Source of the DNA: JAAELZ01 sp965223465
GTDB lineage: Bacteria > Pseudomonadota > Gammaproteobacteria > Arenicellales > Poriferihabitantaceae
DNA: 64,000 nt
NCBI GenBank assembly: GCA_965223465.1
Contig: OZ245025.1
Location: 3,038,001-3,102,000 of the forward strand
Reading direction: 5' to 3'
The stretch's first letter is position 1. Each line of letters opens with the position of its first letter. This document shows, in pieces, positions 1-7,891 of the stretch. The translations under genes were made by a program, and so were the position numbers. The notes under the pieces were generated by a model. It was not told where the DNA came from and searched no databases. It was given only the letters and a program-made list of their open reading frames with translations.

Positions 1-450
1 AATATTAGTGGCCAGTTGGAAGCGCAGCATGCACGAAATAAGTACCTCGAAAGAGAGATCGCAAATCTAGATCGAACCATCGCTGACATAGAAAAATTGC
101 AAAAGGAAAAACAGGAGCTTATCGGGCGTATTGACGTAATTCAGAATTTACAGCAAGACCGTATGCAAATAGTGCACGTGTTTGATGATCTGGTGCGTAA
201 ACTGCCAGCAGGTGTCACTTTTGATCGTATGAGCAAGAAAAGTAAACAAATTTCAATCGAAGGTAGGGCAGAGTCAAACACACGGGTTTCTGAGCTAATG
301 AATAAGCTGGATACTTCAGAGTGGTTTGGTCAATCTGATCTTTCCGTGGTGAATCTGCATGAAACAGAGGACACCCAGTTAAGTGAGTTCGAGGTGGTGA
401 TCACCGAGCGCATACAGGCACCGGAAAATGAACAAATGGAGTCAAACTAA
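1..450 (+). CDS. pilN: Type IV pilus inner-membrane assembly protein PilN (5' end cut off)
   Basis: Inner-membrane alignment-subcomplex protein of the type IV pilus; PilN pairs with PilO and its cytoplasmic N-terminus binds PilM. The reading frame is open from the first base, so the cytoplasmic tail and transmembrane helix lie before the window. What remains is the periplasmic part: a charged coiled coil (KEKQELIGRI region) followed by the ferredoxin-like fold with the LPAGVTFD stretch typical of PilN. A TTG at 16 could be mistaken for a start, but the residues before it (NISGQ) continue the coiled coil. The stop overlaps the pilO start (TAATG), showing translational coupling. Identity is supported by pilO, pilP and pilQ following in canonical order. 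Confidence 0.93.
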   Translation, partial: NISGQLEAQHARNKYLEREIANLDRTIADIEKLQKEKQELIGRIDVIQNLQQDRMQIVHVFDDLVRKLPAGVTFDRMSKKSKQISIEGRAESNTRVSELMNKLDTSEWFGQSDLSVVNLHETEDTQLSEFEVVITERIQAPENEQMESN

Positions 451-1106
451 TGGCCATATCTGATTCATTCAGCTCGTTGGGTAACGTCGACTATAACGAC
501 ATATCATCATGGCCGTACATTCTGAAAATATTCGCATCCTTATTGCTGGGGATCGCGATCTTGGTGGGCATTTTCTTCGTTTTTTACCAGCCGAAAATGA
601 AAGAAATTGAAACGGCCGAAACCAAGGAAAGCAATCTAAAGGTCGAGTTTGAGAGAAAACAAAAGCTAGCGGTCAATCTGCCTGCTTATGAGGAGCAGAT
701 GATAGAGATCAAGGATCGATTCGATGAAGTGTTGAGGAAGCTACCTGACCAAAGCGAAGTACCTGCTTTATTAAAAGATATTTCCGAAGCAGGCTTGGAG
801 CAAGGATTGGTATTTGAACGGTTTAAGCCGGCGCGGCCAGAGCAGAAGAACTTTTATGTGCAGTTGCCAATCGAGATTGAAGCAGCGGGCGGCTACCACC
901 AACTTGCGAGCTTTATAAGTGCAATCGCAAACTTTGATCGGGTTGTTACGCTGGGTGACCTGGAAATTTCGCGTAATAAAAGTAACACAGAAACTGATAT
1001 TAATAAGCCGCTCGATTTTTCAGCTAACCTATATACCTATCACTATAGCGAACAGGAAAACCTGGACGCGCAAAATAATGATAACGTTTCACGTATTACT
1101 CAGTAA
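450..1106 (+). CDS. pilO: Type IV pilus inner-membrane protein PilO
   Basis: Partner of PilN in the periplasmic alignment complex that links the cytoplasmic motor platform to the secretin. The 218-residue length is normal for PilO. There is a short cytoplasmic N-terminus, one transmembrane helix at about residues 27-47 (ILKIFASLLLGIAILVGIFF), a periplasmic coiled coil at about 48-95 and a C-terminal ferredoxin-like domain containing LPDQSEVPALLKDISEAG and FYVQLPIEIEAAGGYHQ, both typical of the family. The start overlaps the pilN stop. The C-terminal tail is Asn/Asp-rich and probably disordered. It lies ten bases or more ahead of pilP in the same operon. Confidence 0.95.
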   Translation: MAISDSFSSLGNVDYNDISSWPYILKIFASLLLGIAILVGIFFVFYQPKMKEIETAETKESNLKVEFERKQKLAVNLPAYEEQMIEIKDRFDEVLRKLPDQSEVPALLKDISEAGLEQGLVFERFKPARPEQKNFYVQLPIEIEAAGGYHQLASFISAIANFDRVVTLGDLEISRNKSNTETDINKPLDFSANLYTYHYSEQENLDAQNNDNVSRITQ

Positions 1107-1145
1107 TTCTAGTACATGCACATCATGATACCTCACCGAATATTG

Positions 1146-1673
1146 ATGAAAGCACGTTATATATCACTCATTATAGTGGTTTTTTTGTTGCAGGCGTGTG
1201 GCGAAAGTAAAGGATTGAGTGATTTACAAGCTTTTACCCAATCAGTCCGCCAAGCAGAGAAACCAAAGGTTGATCCTTTGCCGGAAATAGTGCCCGTGGA
1301 ACCATTTGAGTACGCTGCTTCATTGATCGGCAGCCCATTTGCCGAAGAAAATGTCATTCCCGAGGTGAGTAATAATACAGAGGTTCAAGTGGATGCGGTA
1401 TTGCCGGATCAAAATCGACAACGTCAGGCGTTGGAGTACTTCCCGCTTGATGCCCTAAAAATGGTCGGTACGCTGAAACAAAATAATCAGGTTTTTGCGA
1501 TTATTTTTGCACCTGATGACACAGTGCATCGTATCACCAAGGGAAACTACGCCGGAACGCAGCTAGGGCAGGTAGTAGATGTGACTGAAGCGGAAACTGT
1601 TCTTGAAGAAACCGTCAGAGCAAATAATGGGCAATGGGAAAAACGAAAAGTCAGTATTGCCTTGACTGAGTAA
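1146..1673 (+). CDS. pilP: Type IV pilus lipoprotein PilP
   Basis: Lipid-anchored periplasmic protein that couples the PilN-PilO complex to the N-domains of the PilQ secretin. I chose the ATG at 1146 because it places a compact signal peptide (MKARYISLIIVVFLLQAC) directly at the N-terminus, with LQAC as lipobox and Cys18 as the lipidation site. An in-frame ATG at 1116 would add ten residues that do not look like a signal sequence. After a disordered Pro/Glu-rich linker comes the PilP beta-domain with LEYFPLDALKMVGTL and the NYAGTQLGQV turn characteristic of the family. It sits between pilO and pilQ, as expected. Confidence 0.94.
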   Translation: MKARYISLIIVVFLLQACGESKGLSDLQAFTQSVRQAEKPKVDPLPEIVPVEPFEYAASLIGSPFAEENVIPEVSNNTEVQVDAVLPDQNRQRQALEYFPLDALKMVGTLKQNNQVFAIIFAPDDTVHRITKGNYAGTQLGQVVDVTEAETVLEETVRANNGQWEKRKVSIALTE

Positions 1674-1733
1674 ACGTAATATATATACGGTATTACAAAT
1701 CTTAAAATAACCTTAACCTCAACACTAAGAAAT

Positions 1734-4007
1734 ATGACCGATCTAACGGCCAAGCTAAAATGTAATCTGGGTAGACTCATGCATAAAGCGACAAATTCGG
1801 TCTTGTCGCGAACGTTTCGTCAGCTGATCACGATTAGCGCTGTCGGTGCGCTGCTTATCACAGCATCGGTCCCCAAATATGGAACCAGCGTTGGGTTGGT
1901 TTCAAGTGCAAACGCTGCGGAGGTACAGCACTTGCTCACTGGTATCGAAGCCAAGCATCTAGATAATAGCAGTATTGTTGTTGACATAGCCTTCGAAGAT
2001 ACGGTTCCTGATATCAATCATTTTATGTTGGCCGATCCGCCTAGGGTAATCGTTGACCTGCTGGGCGCAACAAACCACACCGAGCAGCGTATCCTACAGA
2101 TTAGTAAGGGCTCGATTGAAAGCGTCATGCTGGTAACCAATGAGGAAAGGGTTCGATTGGTTGTCAACTTGTTTAACGAGGGGACATTTAGAACAGAAAA
2201 AATAGATAAGGGTTATCGTCTGCATTTTGGACAGACCACTCAGGTGGCCGCGAACACGATGACGACGAGTGCGTCCAAAAAGTCGGGTAGTACCCCCAGT
2301 GGACAGAAAATGGCGCCCAAAAGGCCTACCATTGGCGATGTTGATTTTCGGCGTACACCCGATGGACGGGGTAGAGTAATTGTTCCACTTGCAGATCCTA
2401 ATACCATCGTTGACTTTAAAGAAGAGGCGGGCGAATTAGTCGCAAATTTTCTGGGTGTATCTATCGAGGACAAGGACGAGAAGCGCCTGGATGTGGTTGA
2501 TTTTGCAACACCGGTTAACTCAATCGAGATATTCAGGAATAAGAATAATGTTCGCATGGTAGTGACACCGAGTGGACAGTATAAGCACACGGTGACCCAA
2601 GATAATAATAATTTTATTATCGAAGTAGCGCCACTGACCAAACAGGAGCTGACCGCACGCGAGCAAAATGAGTCAGGCTATACCGGTGAAACTTTATCAC
2701 TTAATTTCCAGCGCATTCCTGTTAGGGCAGCCTTACAAGTTATCGCTGATTTCACTGGTTTTAATATCATTACATCTGATTCTGTCGAGGGCGATCTGTC
2801 CTTACGTTTGAATGATGTTCCTTGGGATCAAGCCTTGGATTTAATCTTACAGTCGAAAAACCTTAGCATGCGCCAAAAAGGAAATGTGATCAGAATTGCA
2901 CCTTCCGAGGAAATCGCAGCGCAAGAAAAAGCAGATTTTGAGGCACAAAAGGAAGTGGTTGATCTTGAGCCACTCGAGACTGCGCTCATCAGGGTTAATT
3001 TTGCCAAGGCAGAAGATCTGGCCGAGTTGATCAAATCGATAGAAGCGGTGGGTTTTGAAGGCGGTAGCAGCTTAGATAGAATCACTATAGAAGAACTTCA
3101 AACGAGGGAAGATACCTTTTTATCTTCACGGGGTAGTGTCACCGCAGATGAAAGAACCAATACGCTATTGGTACAAGACACGCCAGGGCATATTCAACTC
3201 ATACGAGAGCTGGTCAGGGATTTGGACATTCCGGTGCAACAGGTTCAGATCGAAACCCGTATTGTGGCGGCCACCGATTCATTCAGTCGAAATTTAGGGG
3301 CCCGCTTAGGGTTTACCCGGGTTACTCAAGATGCCCGTTTTCCCGGTGCTTCAGACACCAACTCTTTGGGCACTGTTTTTGGGTCTGGTTCGATTGAGGC
3401 GACCGGCGAACTTCGGTCCGAATCTGAAGTGCTTTATCCGGATGCCCTCAGCGTTAATCTAGCCGCAGATGGGATCGGAAACGAAGTGGCGTCAAGCTAT
3501 GCTTTTGAAATTGCCAAACTGGGCGCCGGTTATCTTCATCTGCTCGATTTAGAGATATCAGCCTTGCAGGCAGAAGGCAACGGGAAAATTATCGCGAACC
3601 CAAAGTTGACTACAACCAACAAACATGAAGCCAAAATATTGCAGGGGCAGGAGCGTATTATTGCGGGTGAAATCAGGCAGGCCATTTTGAGTTTGGGCGT
3701 GGTGCCCCAAATCACCCCAGATAACAATGTGATACTGGATGTATCCATTACCAACGATTCATTCGTAAGTGCTACAGACTCGACCATAAACACTAAGCGA
3801 ATCGATACCCAAACCCTGCTCGCTGATGGCGAGACCATCGTGATCGGCGGGATCTTTGAGCAAAATCAGCTCGATTCGACGACCAAAACCCCGATTCTTG
3901 GTGATATCCCCCTGCTGGGTAACTTATTTAAGAAGCGCTCTAAGCGCGATGATAGAACTGAATTGCTGATATTCTTGACGCCTCGTATTCTGAAAACTGG
4001 TTTTTAA
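1734..4007 (+). CDS. pilQ: Type IV pilus secretin PilQ
   Basis: Outer-membrane secretin through which the pilus is extruded. Domains in order: long N-terminus with signal peptide ending near SSANAAEV (about residue 62); first AMIN domain, about 62-165; second AMIN domain, about 200-302, for peptidoglycan binding; STN/short N-domain, about 318-392 (ISEG-type fold with VPWDQALDLIL); NHR-type domain, about 410-505, containing TNTLLVQDTP; secretin barrel, about 505-755, ending in TELLIFLTPRIL. The 757-residue length is normal. The first 15 residues before Met16 (ATG at 1779) are unusually hydrophilic, so the true start may be 1779. It is the last pil gene of the block; a pilus secretin before aroK/aroB is the classic gammaproteobacterial order. 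Confidence 0.96.
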   Translation: MTDLTAKLKCNLGRLMHKATNSVLSRTFRQLITISAVGALLITASVPKYGTSVGLVSSANAAEVQHLLTGIEAKHLDNSSIVVDIAFEDTVPDINHFMLADPPRVIVDLLGATNHTEQRILQISKGSIESVMLVTNEERVRLVVNLFNEGTFRTEKIDKGYRLHFGQTTQVAANTMTTSASKKSGSTPSGQKMAPKRPTIGDVDFRRTPDGRGRVIVPLADPNTIVDFKEEAGELVANFLGVSIEDKDEKRLDVVDFATPVNSIEIFRNKNNVRMVVTPSGQYKHTVTQDNNNFIIEVAPLTKQELTAREQNESGYTGETLSLNFQRIPVRAALQVIADFTGFNIITSDSVEGDLSLRLNDVPWDQALDLILQSKNLSMRQKGNVIRIAPSEEIAAQEKADFEAQKEVVDLEPLETALIRVNFAKAEDLAELIKSIEAVGFEGGSSLDRITIEELQTREDTFLSSRGSVTADERTNTLLVQDTPGHIQLIRELVRDLDIPVQQVQIETRIVAATDSFSRNLGARLGFTRVTQDARFPGASDTNSLGTVFGSGSIEATGELRSESEVLYPDALSVNLAADGIGNEVASSYAFEIAKLGAGYLHLLDLEISALQAEGNGKIIANPKLTTTNKHEAKILQGQERIIAGEIRQAILSLGVVPQITPDNNVILDVSITNDSFVSATDSTINTKRIDTQTLLADGETIVIGGIFEQNQLDSTTKTPILGDIPLLGNLFKKRSKRDDRTELLIFLTPRILKTGF

Positions 4008-4111
4008 TTGCGTCGTCAATAGTTTCTGCTATCTTCCTTGCGCCGAAGCACACGCTCGCCCATTTCTCGTTAACATCTATTTGATTCGGTAGGCGATAAG
4101 TCAACGCTAAA

Positions 4112-5116
4112 ATGTTGTCTTTTATAATGCTTTTGAGTAAAGCATTTAATCCCAAAGAAATAGTTTCTGAGATCAGAACGATTAGTTTTGATCTGTTCAA
4201 ACTCATGATTCCCATCGTTGTTTTGGTAAAAATACTTGAATTACTGGGTTTCTCTGACCATTTAGCCCAGCTGATTTCACCGTTTATGTCTGTTATTGGC
4301 TTACCTGCAGAAATGGGCGTGGTTTGGGCGGGTACTATGCTGAGCAATATATATACGGGCATGGTGTTATTTATCACGCAGACAATTAGTGCAACATTAA
4401 GCGTGACCCAAGTAACCGTGTTGGGCATCTTGATGCTTTTTGCACACTCTTTACCCGTAGAATTGCGGATTGCCCAGAAGATAGGTATACCAATTTGGGT
4501 GGGGCTGACGCTCAGGGTTTTAGTAGCCTACCTGGCAGCATGGTTGTACTTTATGCTGAGTAGTGAATTATTGTTGGGCGAAATGCCAGCCAATATAATT
4601 TGGAACCCCGTTATCCAGCAACTTACTTTGGTTCAATGGGCAATTTCACAGTGCAAATTATTCGCTCAGATTGTTTTGATCATCGCAGTTTTGGTGGTCG
4701 TTTTAAGACTCATTAGAGTGATAAAAGCTGATCGTTTAATTCATTTATTGGTAAGGCCGGTACTGCCTTTTCTGGGTTTAACCCCCAATGCGGTGAATAT
4801 CACGTTAGTTGGTATGACTTTAGGTTTAACCTACGGTGGGGGTTTGCTGCTTCAGGAGAGCCGTCAGGGTAAGCTCGGGGCTAGAGAGTTGTTTTACGCA
4901 GTATGCTTTTTGCTGATTTGTCATTCTTTGATTGAAGATACAGTTCTCATTTTATTACTCGGTGCCGATATATATGGCATACTTGTTTTTCGCGTGGTAT
5001 TTAGTTTTATCGTCATTTCCGCTATGGTATTTCTGCTCCGTTCGCGAGATGAGCTGTTTTTCAGTCAACGTTTACTCAACCGGAATTATCAAGTTGTAAG
5101 CAAAAGGCCTGGGTAA
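4112..5116 (+). CDS. Gate-domain (nucleoside-recognition-like) multi-spanning membrane protein, function unknown
   Basis: A 334-residue integral membrane protein with roughly eight to ten hydrophobic helices. Two halves each look like a Gate/nucleoside-recognition domain: an N-terminal half with IVSEIRTISFDLFKLMIPIV and SPFMSVIGLPAEMGVVWAG, and a C-terminal half starting near VRPVLPFLGLTPNAVNITLVG with GGGLLLQESRQGKLG and HSLIEDT. These motifs recur in SpmA/SpmB and related Gate proteins, for which transport or gating is suspected but rarely shown. It lies 104 bases after pilQ and 95 before aroK on the same strand, splitting the usual pilQ-aroK junction. The substrate cannot be told from the sequence. 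Confidence 0.75.
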   Translation: MLSFIMLLSKAFNPKEIVSEIRTISFDLFKLMIPIVVLVKILELLGFSDHLAQLISPFMSVIGLPAEMGVVWAGTMLSNIYTGMVLFITQTISATLSVTQVTVLGILMLFAHSLPVELRIAQKIGIPIWVGLTLRVLVAYLAAWLYFMLSSELLLGEMPANIIWNPVIQQLTLVQWAISQCKLFAQIVLIIAVLVVVLRLIRVIKADRLIHLLVRPVLPFLGLTPNAVNITLVGMTLGLTYGGGLLLQESRQGKLGARELFYAVCFLLICHSLIEDTVLILLLGADIYGILVFRVVFSFIVISAMVFLLRSRDELFFSQRLLNRNYQVVSKRPG

Positions 5117-5211
5117 TTATTTATCATTGAAGTGGTGAGCACGCATTTAAGACAAGGCGTTTTGATTGTGCATGTGGTACATTTCTTACTGAACAAAACT
5201 GATCTGAATTT

Positions 5212-5724
5212 GTGGATGCGAATATCTATCTTGTCGGTTTGATGGGTGTTGGAAAATCCACCATCGGCAAAAAATTAGCAAGTCGTTTGGGTGTATCGTT
5301 TGTGGATTGCGACCATGAACTGGAAAGACGTACGGGTGTAACCGTCAACACTATATTTGATATTGAAGGTGAAGCGGGATTTCGCACACGAGAAACCAGA
5401 TTGCTTAAAGAGCTGGTAGAGCGACATATTGGCGTAGTGGCAACTGGGGGCGGTGTGGTAAGTCAAGCCGATAACCGAGCGTTGTTAAAACAAACGGGTG
5501 AAGTCATTTATTTAAGCGCACCGCTTGAGTTATTGTGGTCGCGTCTAAGATATTGTAAAAACAGGCCGCTAATTCAGACGTCAAACCCTAAGCAACGTTT
5601 GGGGGCGTTATTACAAGAGCGTGATCCACTCTATCGCGAGGTGGCGACCCATATCGTCGAGGTCGGCAGAGGTTCGCCTGTCAATACGGTACGAAAAATT
5701 GAAGCGATAATAAACAAGCAATGA
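5212..5724 (+). CDS. aroK: Shikimate kinase
   Basis: Phosphorylates shikimate with ATP to shikimate 3-phosphate in aromatic amino acid synthesis (cytoplasm). The 170-residue length is typical. Walker A GLMGVGKST lies near residues 9-17, the shikimate-binding DxD-type segment VDCDHELERRTG follows, then the FRTRET arginine site, the GGG motif (VVATGGGVV) and the lid arginine (NRPLIQ). The start is GTG at 5212; no in-frame ATG precedes the P-loop and the distance to the P-loop matches the family. The end overlaps the aroB start by four bases (ATGA), so the pair is translationally coupled. Confidence 0.96.
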   Translation: MDANIYLVGLMGVGKSTIGKKLASRLGVSFVDCDHELERRTGVTVNTIFDIEGEAGFRTRETRLLKELVERHIGVVATGGGVVSQADNRALLKQTGEVIYLSAPLELLWSRLRYCKNRPLIQTSNPKQRLGALLQERDPLYREVATHIVEVGRGSPVNTVRKIEAIINKQ

Positions 5725-6803
5725 AATCTTTAAATATTGATCTGGGGCATCGCAGCTATCCCATTCATATAGGTCCTGACCTTTTATCTCAAGCGGAGTT
5801 GATCACACCGCATATTCAAGGTGCGCAGGTCTTCATTATCAGCAATGAAGTTGTCGCTCCTCTGTATCTTGACCAACTTTTAAATGCCCTGGATGGTCAG
5901 TATCAGGTAGGGACAAGCATTTTGCCAGATGGTGAGCAAACCAAATCGTTGAGCCAGGTCGAAGCGGTATTTTCCGATATGCTCAAGCAACCGTGCGATC
6001 GGAGCACCACGGTGATTGCGCTCGGTGGCGGTGTTGTGGGTGATCTGGCGGGATTTTGCGCGGCGTGTTATCAACGCGGTGTTAGTTTTATTCAAGTACC
6101 CACCACTTTATTATCCCAAGTAGATTCATCAGTTGGAGGTAAAACAGGGGTCAATCATGCGCTGGGTAAGAATATGATTGGCGCATTCTACCAACCCAAA
6201 GTGGTCATTATTGATAGCGCGACTTTGGCGACGCTAGATAATCGTCAGTATTCTGCTGGTATGGCCGAAGTCATAAAGTATGCGCTTTTAGGTGATATCG
6301 ATTTCTTGGGCTGGTTGGAGAGAAATATAGCGTCGATCATGCGACGTGAAGAGACAATGATCACTGCAATCATTGAGCGATCATGCCGGGCGAAAGCAGA
6401 TATTGTGGCGCAGGATGAAAAGGAGGCGGGTGTGCGTGCGCTGTTAAATTTAGGTCACACATTTGGCCATGCAATTGAAAATGCAAAAGGTTATGGGCAG
6501 TGGTTGCACGGCGAGGCGGTAGGCTTAGGTATGTTGATGGCCGCTGATCTTTCGCAGAGAATGGGGAGGATTGGTCAATCAGATGTGGAGCGCGTCCGGA
6601 ATATACTCGTTGCAGCGAATATACCCATTGGGGGGGTGAGTGGCGTGAGTGCAGCGCAGCTGCGCCGGTTGATGGAAGTAGATAAAAAAAACCTGGCGGG
6701 TAAGTTGCGATTGGTGTTATATGATGCGCTGGGTGCAGCTCGTATCATTGATAATGCACCTGAGTCACTGATCAACCAGACCCTAGAAAAATATATTGAG
6801 TAA
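5721..6803 (+). CDS. aroB: 3-dehydroquinate synthase
   Basis: NAD- and divalent-metal-dependent enzyme converting DAHP to 3-dehydroquinate, an early step of the shikimate pathway. At 360 residues it is full length. Visible motifs: DGEQTKS, the nucleotide-binding GGGVVGDLAGFCAACYQRG, the QVPTTLLSQVDSSVGGKTG signature, and metal-ligand regions EVIKYALLGD, LNLGHTFGHAIE and LHGEAVGLGM. It overlaps aroK by four bases. No damx-like SPOR gene follows as in enterics; two small lipoproteins come next instead. Confidence 0.97.
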   Translation: MKSLNIDLGHRSYPIHIGPDLLSQAELITPHIQGAQVFIISNEVVAPLYLDQLLNALDGQYQVGTSILPDGEQTKSLSQVEAVFSDMLKQPCDRSTTVIALGGGVVGDLAGFCAACYQRGVSFIQVPTTLLSQVDSSVGGKTGVNHALGKNMIGAFYQPKVVIIDSATLATLDNRQYSAGMAEVIKYALLGDIDFLGWLERNIASIMRREETMITAIIERSCRAKADIVAQDEKEAGVRALLNLGHTFGHAIENAKGYGQWLHGEAVGLGMLMAADLSQRMGRIGQSDVERVRNILVAANIPIGGVSGVSAAQLRRLMEVDKKNLAGKLRLVLYDALGAARIIDNAPESLINQTLEKYIE

Positions 6804-6892
6804 TCGCGTTATAAATACAGTAAAACATTGTAATCGGGCGGCACATTCGGTATCTTTGCGGCGCGTGAAAGATCCTCAACTTAAGACCTAAT

Positions 6893-7213
6893 ATGAAAAA
6901 ATTATCGATAGTGTTGCTCTTTGTGAGCTTCTTTTTAGGGGCATGTGCTCATCATGGTGCGGCCTATATTGAGACCCAACCGTCCGGTGCAGAAGTGGTT
7001 GATGCGAAAACGGGTGTGGTGCTGGGTGTTACCCCCATAAAAGTGTGGTGGCAAGATGATAGCCAGGCGCGCAAGTTCGTTAATATTCGCGTGCAAAAAG
7101 AAGGCTATTTGGATAAAACCAGCTCTTTCTGGTTAACTTTGCGTCATGCCACGCGAGAAAGTGCCCTAGCCAATCCGCAGTCGGTAGAAATGGTGCTCGA
7201 TAAGAAAAAATAA
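6893..7213 (+). CDS. Small PEGA-like lipoprotein
   Basis: A 106-residue predicted lipoprotein: signal peptide MKKLSIVLLFVSFFLGAC with lipobox LGAC (Cys18). The mature part starts with YIETQPSGAEVVDAKTGVVLGVTPIKVWW, the signature of PEGA-type beta domains (xIxTxPxGAxVxDxxGxxLGxTP), usually found on secreted or surface proteins of unknown role. It shares this pattern with the next gene, so the two look like diverged tandem copies. Expected location is the periplasmic face of a membrane; Ala at +2 would favour the outer membrane. Function unknown. Confidence 0.8.
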   Translation: MKKLSIVLLFVSFFLGACAHHGAAYIETQPSGAEVVDAKTGVVLGVTPIKVWWQDDSQARKFVNIRVQKEGYLDKTSSFWLTLRHATRESALANPQSVEMVLDKKK

Positions 7214-7258
7214 TATTGTCAATGCTTAATGAATACTAGCCTATATTTGGAAACCATA

Positions 7259-7633
7259 ATGTTTACACACTCAATCAAATTTACCAAAGTTTTTGCCGCC
7301 GCTGCTGTAGCGGCGCTCCTGTCCGCTTGCGGGGGGACAAAATCTGTACCGATGACTATTCAATCAGAGCCGCTCGGCGCACATGTTACCTATCAGGTGC
7401 ATTCTGATTTAAAAGGGACGACCCAAGACTGGATATATCTGGGCACCACACCGCTAGATATTAAACGCAAAATTAGCAATAAGCAGCTGAAAAGGGCACA
7501 AGCTTTCCGCGTGAGGGTTATCAAAGACGGTTTCAGCGATCAGGTACGTGACTGGAATGGTAGCGAAATCAAAGCTGAAATAGACGAAAAAGGCCACGTT
7601 TACTGGAATCCAAAATTGGTTCCAGGCAGCTAG
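7259..7633 (+). CDS. Small PEGA-like lipoprotein, second of a pair
   Basis: About 124 residues from the ATG at 7259, which puts the signal peptide (FTKVFAAAAVAALLSAC, lipobox LSAC) at the N-terminus. An in-frame ATG at 7229 would add ten residues without signal character. The mature part carries MTIQSEPLGAHVTYQV followed by YLGTTPLDIKRKI, again a PEGA-like pattern but with a longer insert than the upstream copy. The gene is 45 bases after its neighbour and followed by a strong terminator, so the two probably form a small transcription unit. Function unknown. Confidence 0.78.
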   Translation: MFTHSIKFTKVFAAAAVAALLSACGGTKSVPMTIQSEPLGAHVTYQVHSDLKGTTQDWIYLGTTPLDIKRKISNKQLKRAQAFRVRVIKDGFSDQVRDWNGSEIKAEIDEKGHVYWNPKLVPGS

Positions 7634-7657
7634 TTCTATACTCGTATAGTTTTAGAG

Positions 7658-7682
7658 GCCGTCGGCGAGACGGCCTTTTTTA
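7658..7682 (+). terminator. Rho-independent terminator after the lipoprotein pair
   Basis: Perfect 7-bp stem GGCCGTC / GACGGCC with a 5-base loop (GGCGA), followed at once by a run of five to six T. It lies 25 bases after the second lipoprotein stop and before the gltB promoter region. It separates the aro/lipoprotein genes from gltBD. Confidence 0.9.
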
Positions 7683-7891
7683 TCGGCATTGATTGGCTTG
7701 ATGCAAGTTTTATAATAGCACGGGTGTCAGCCCACCAAGACTAGACATTCGCGATAATTCATCGCTTGAGCACATCCCCAAATATATAGTGTGCTTATGG
7801 TCTAAGTCATTTAAGCTCAAGGGCTGCCCGTAGATCATGCATTGGACCCAAGAACGGTTCAATGCGGTCTAATATACAATGAGGAATAAAT

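Noticed and set aside
3940..4428. 162-codon minus-strand frame across the pilQ end and Gate gene start
   Set aside because: Overlaps two better supported genes and has no motif; the Gate protein on the plus strand has clear membrane domains.
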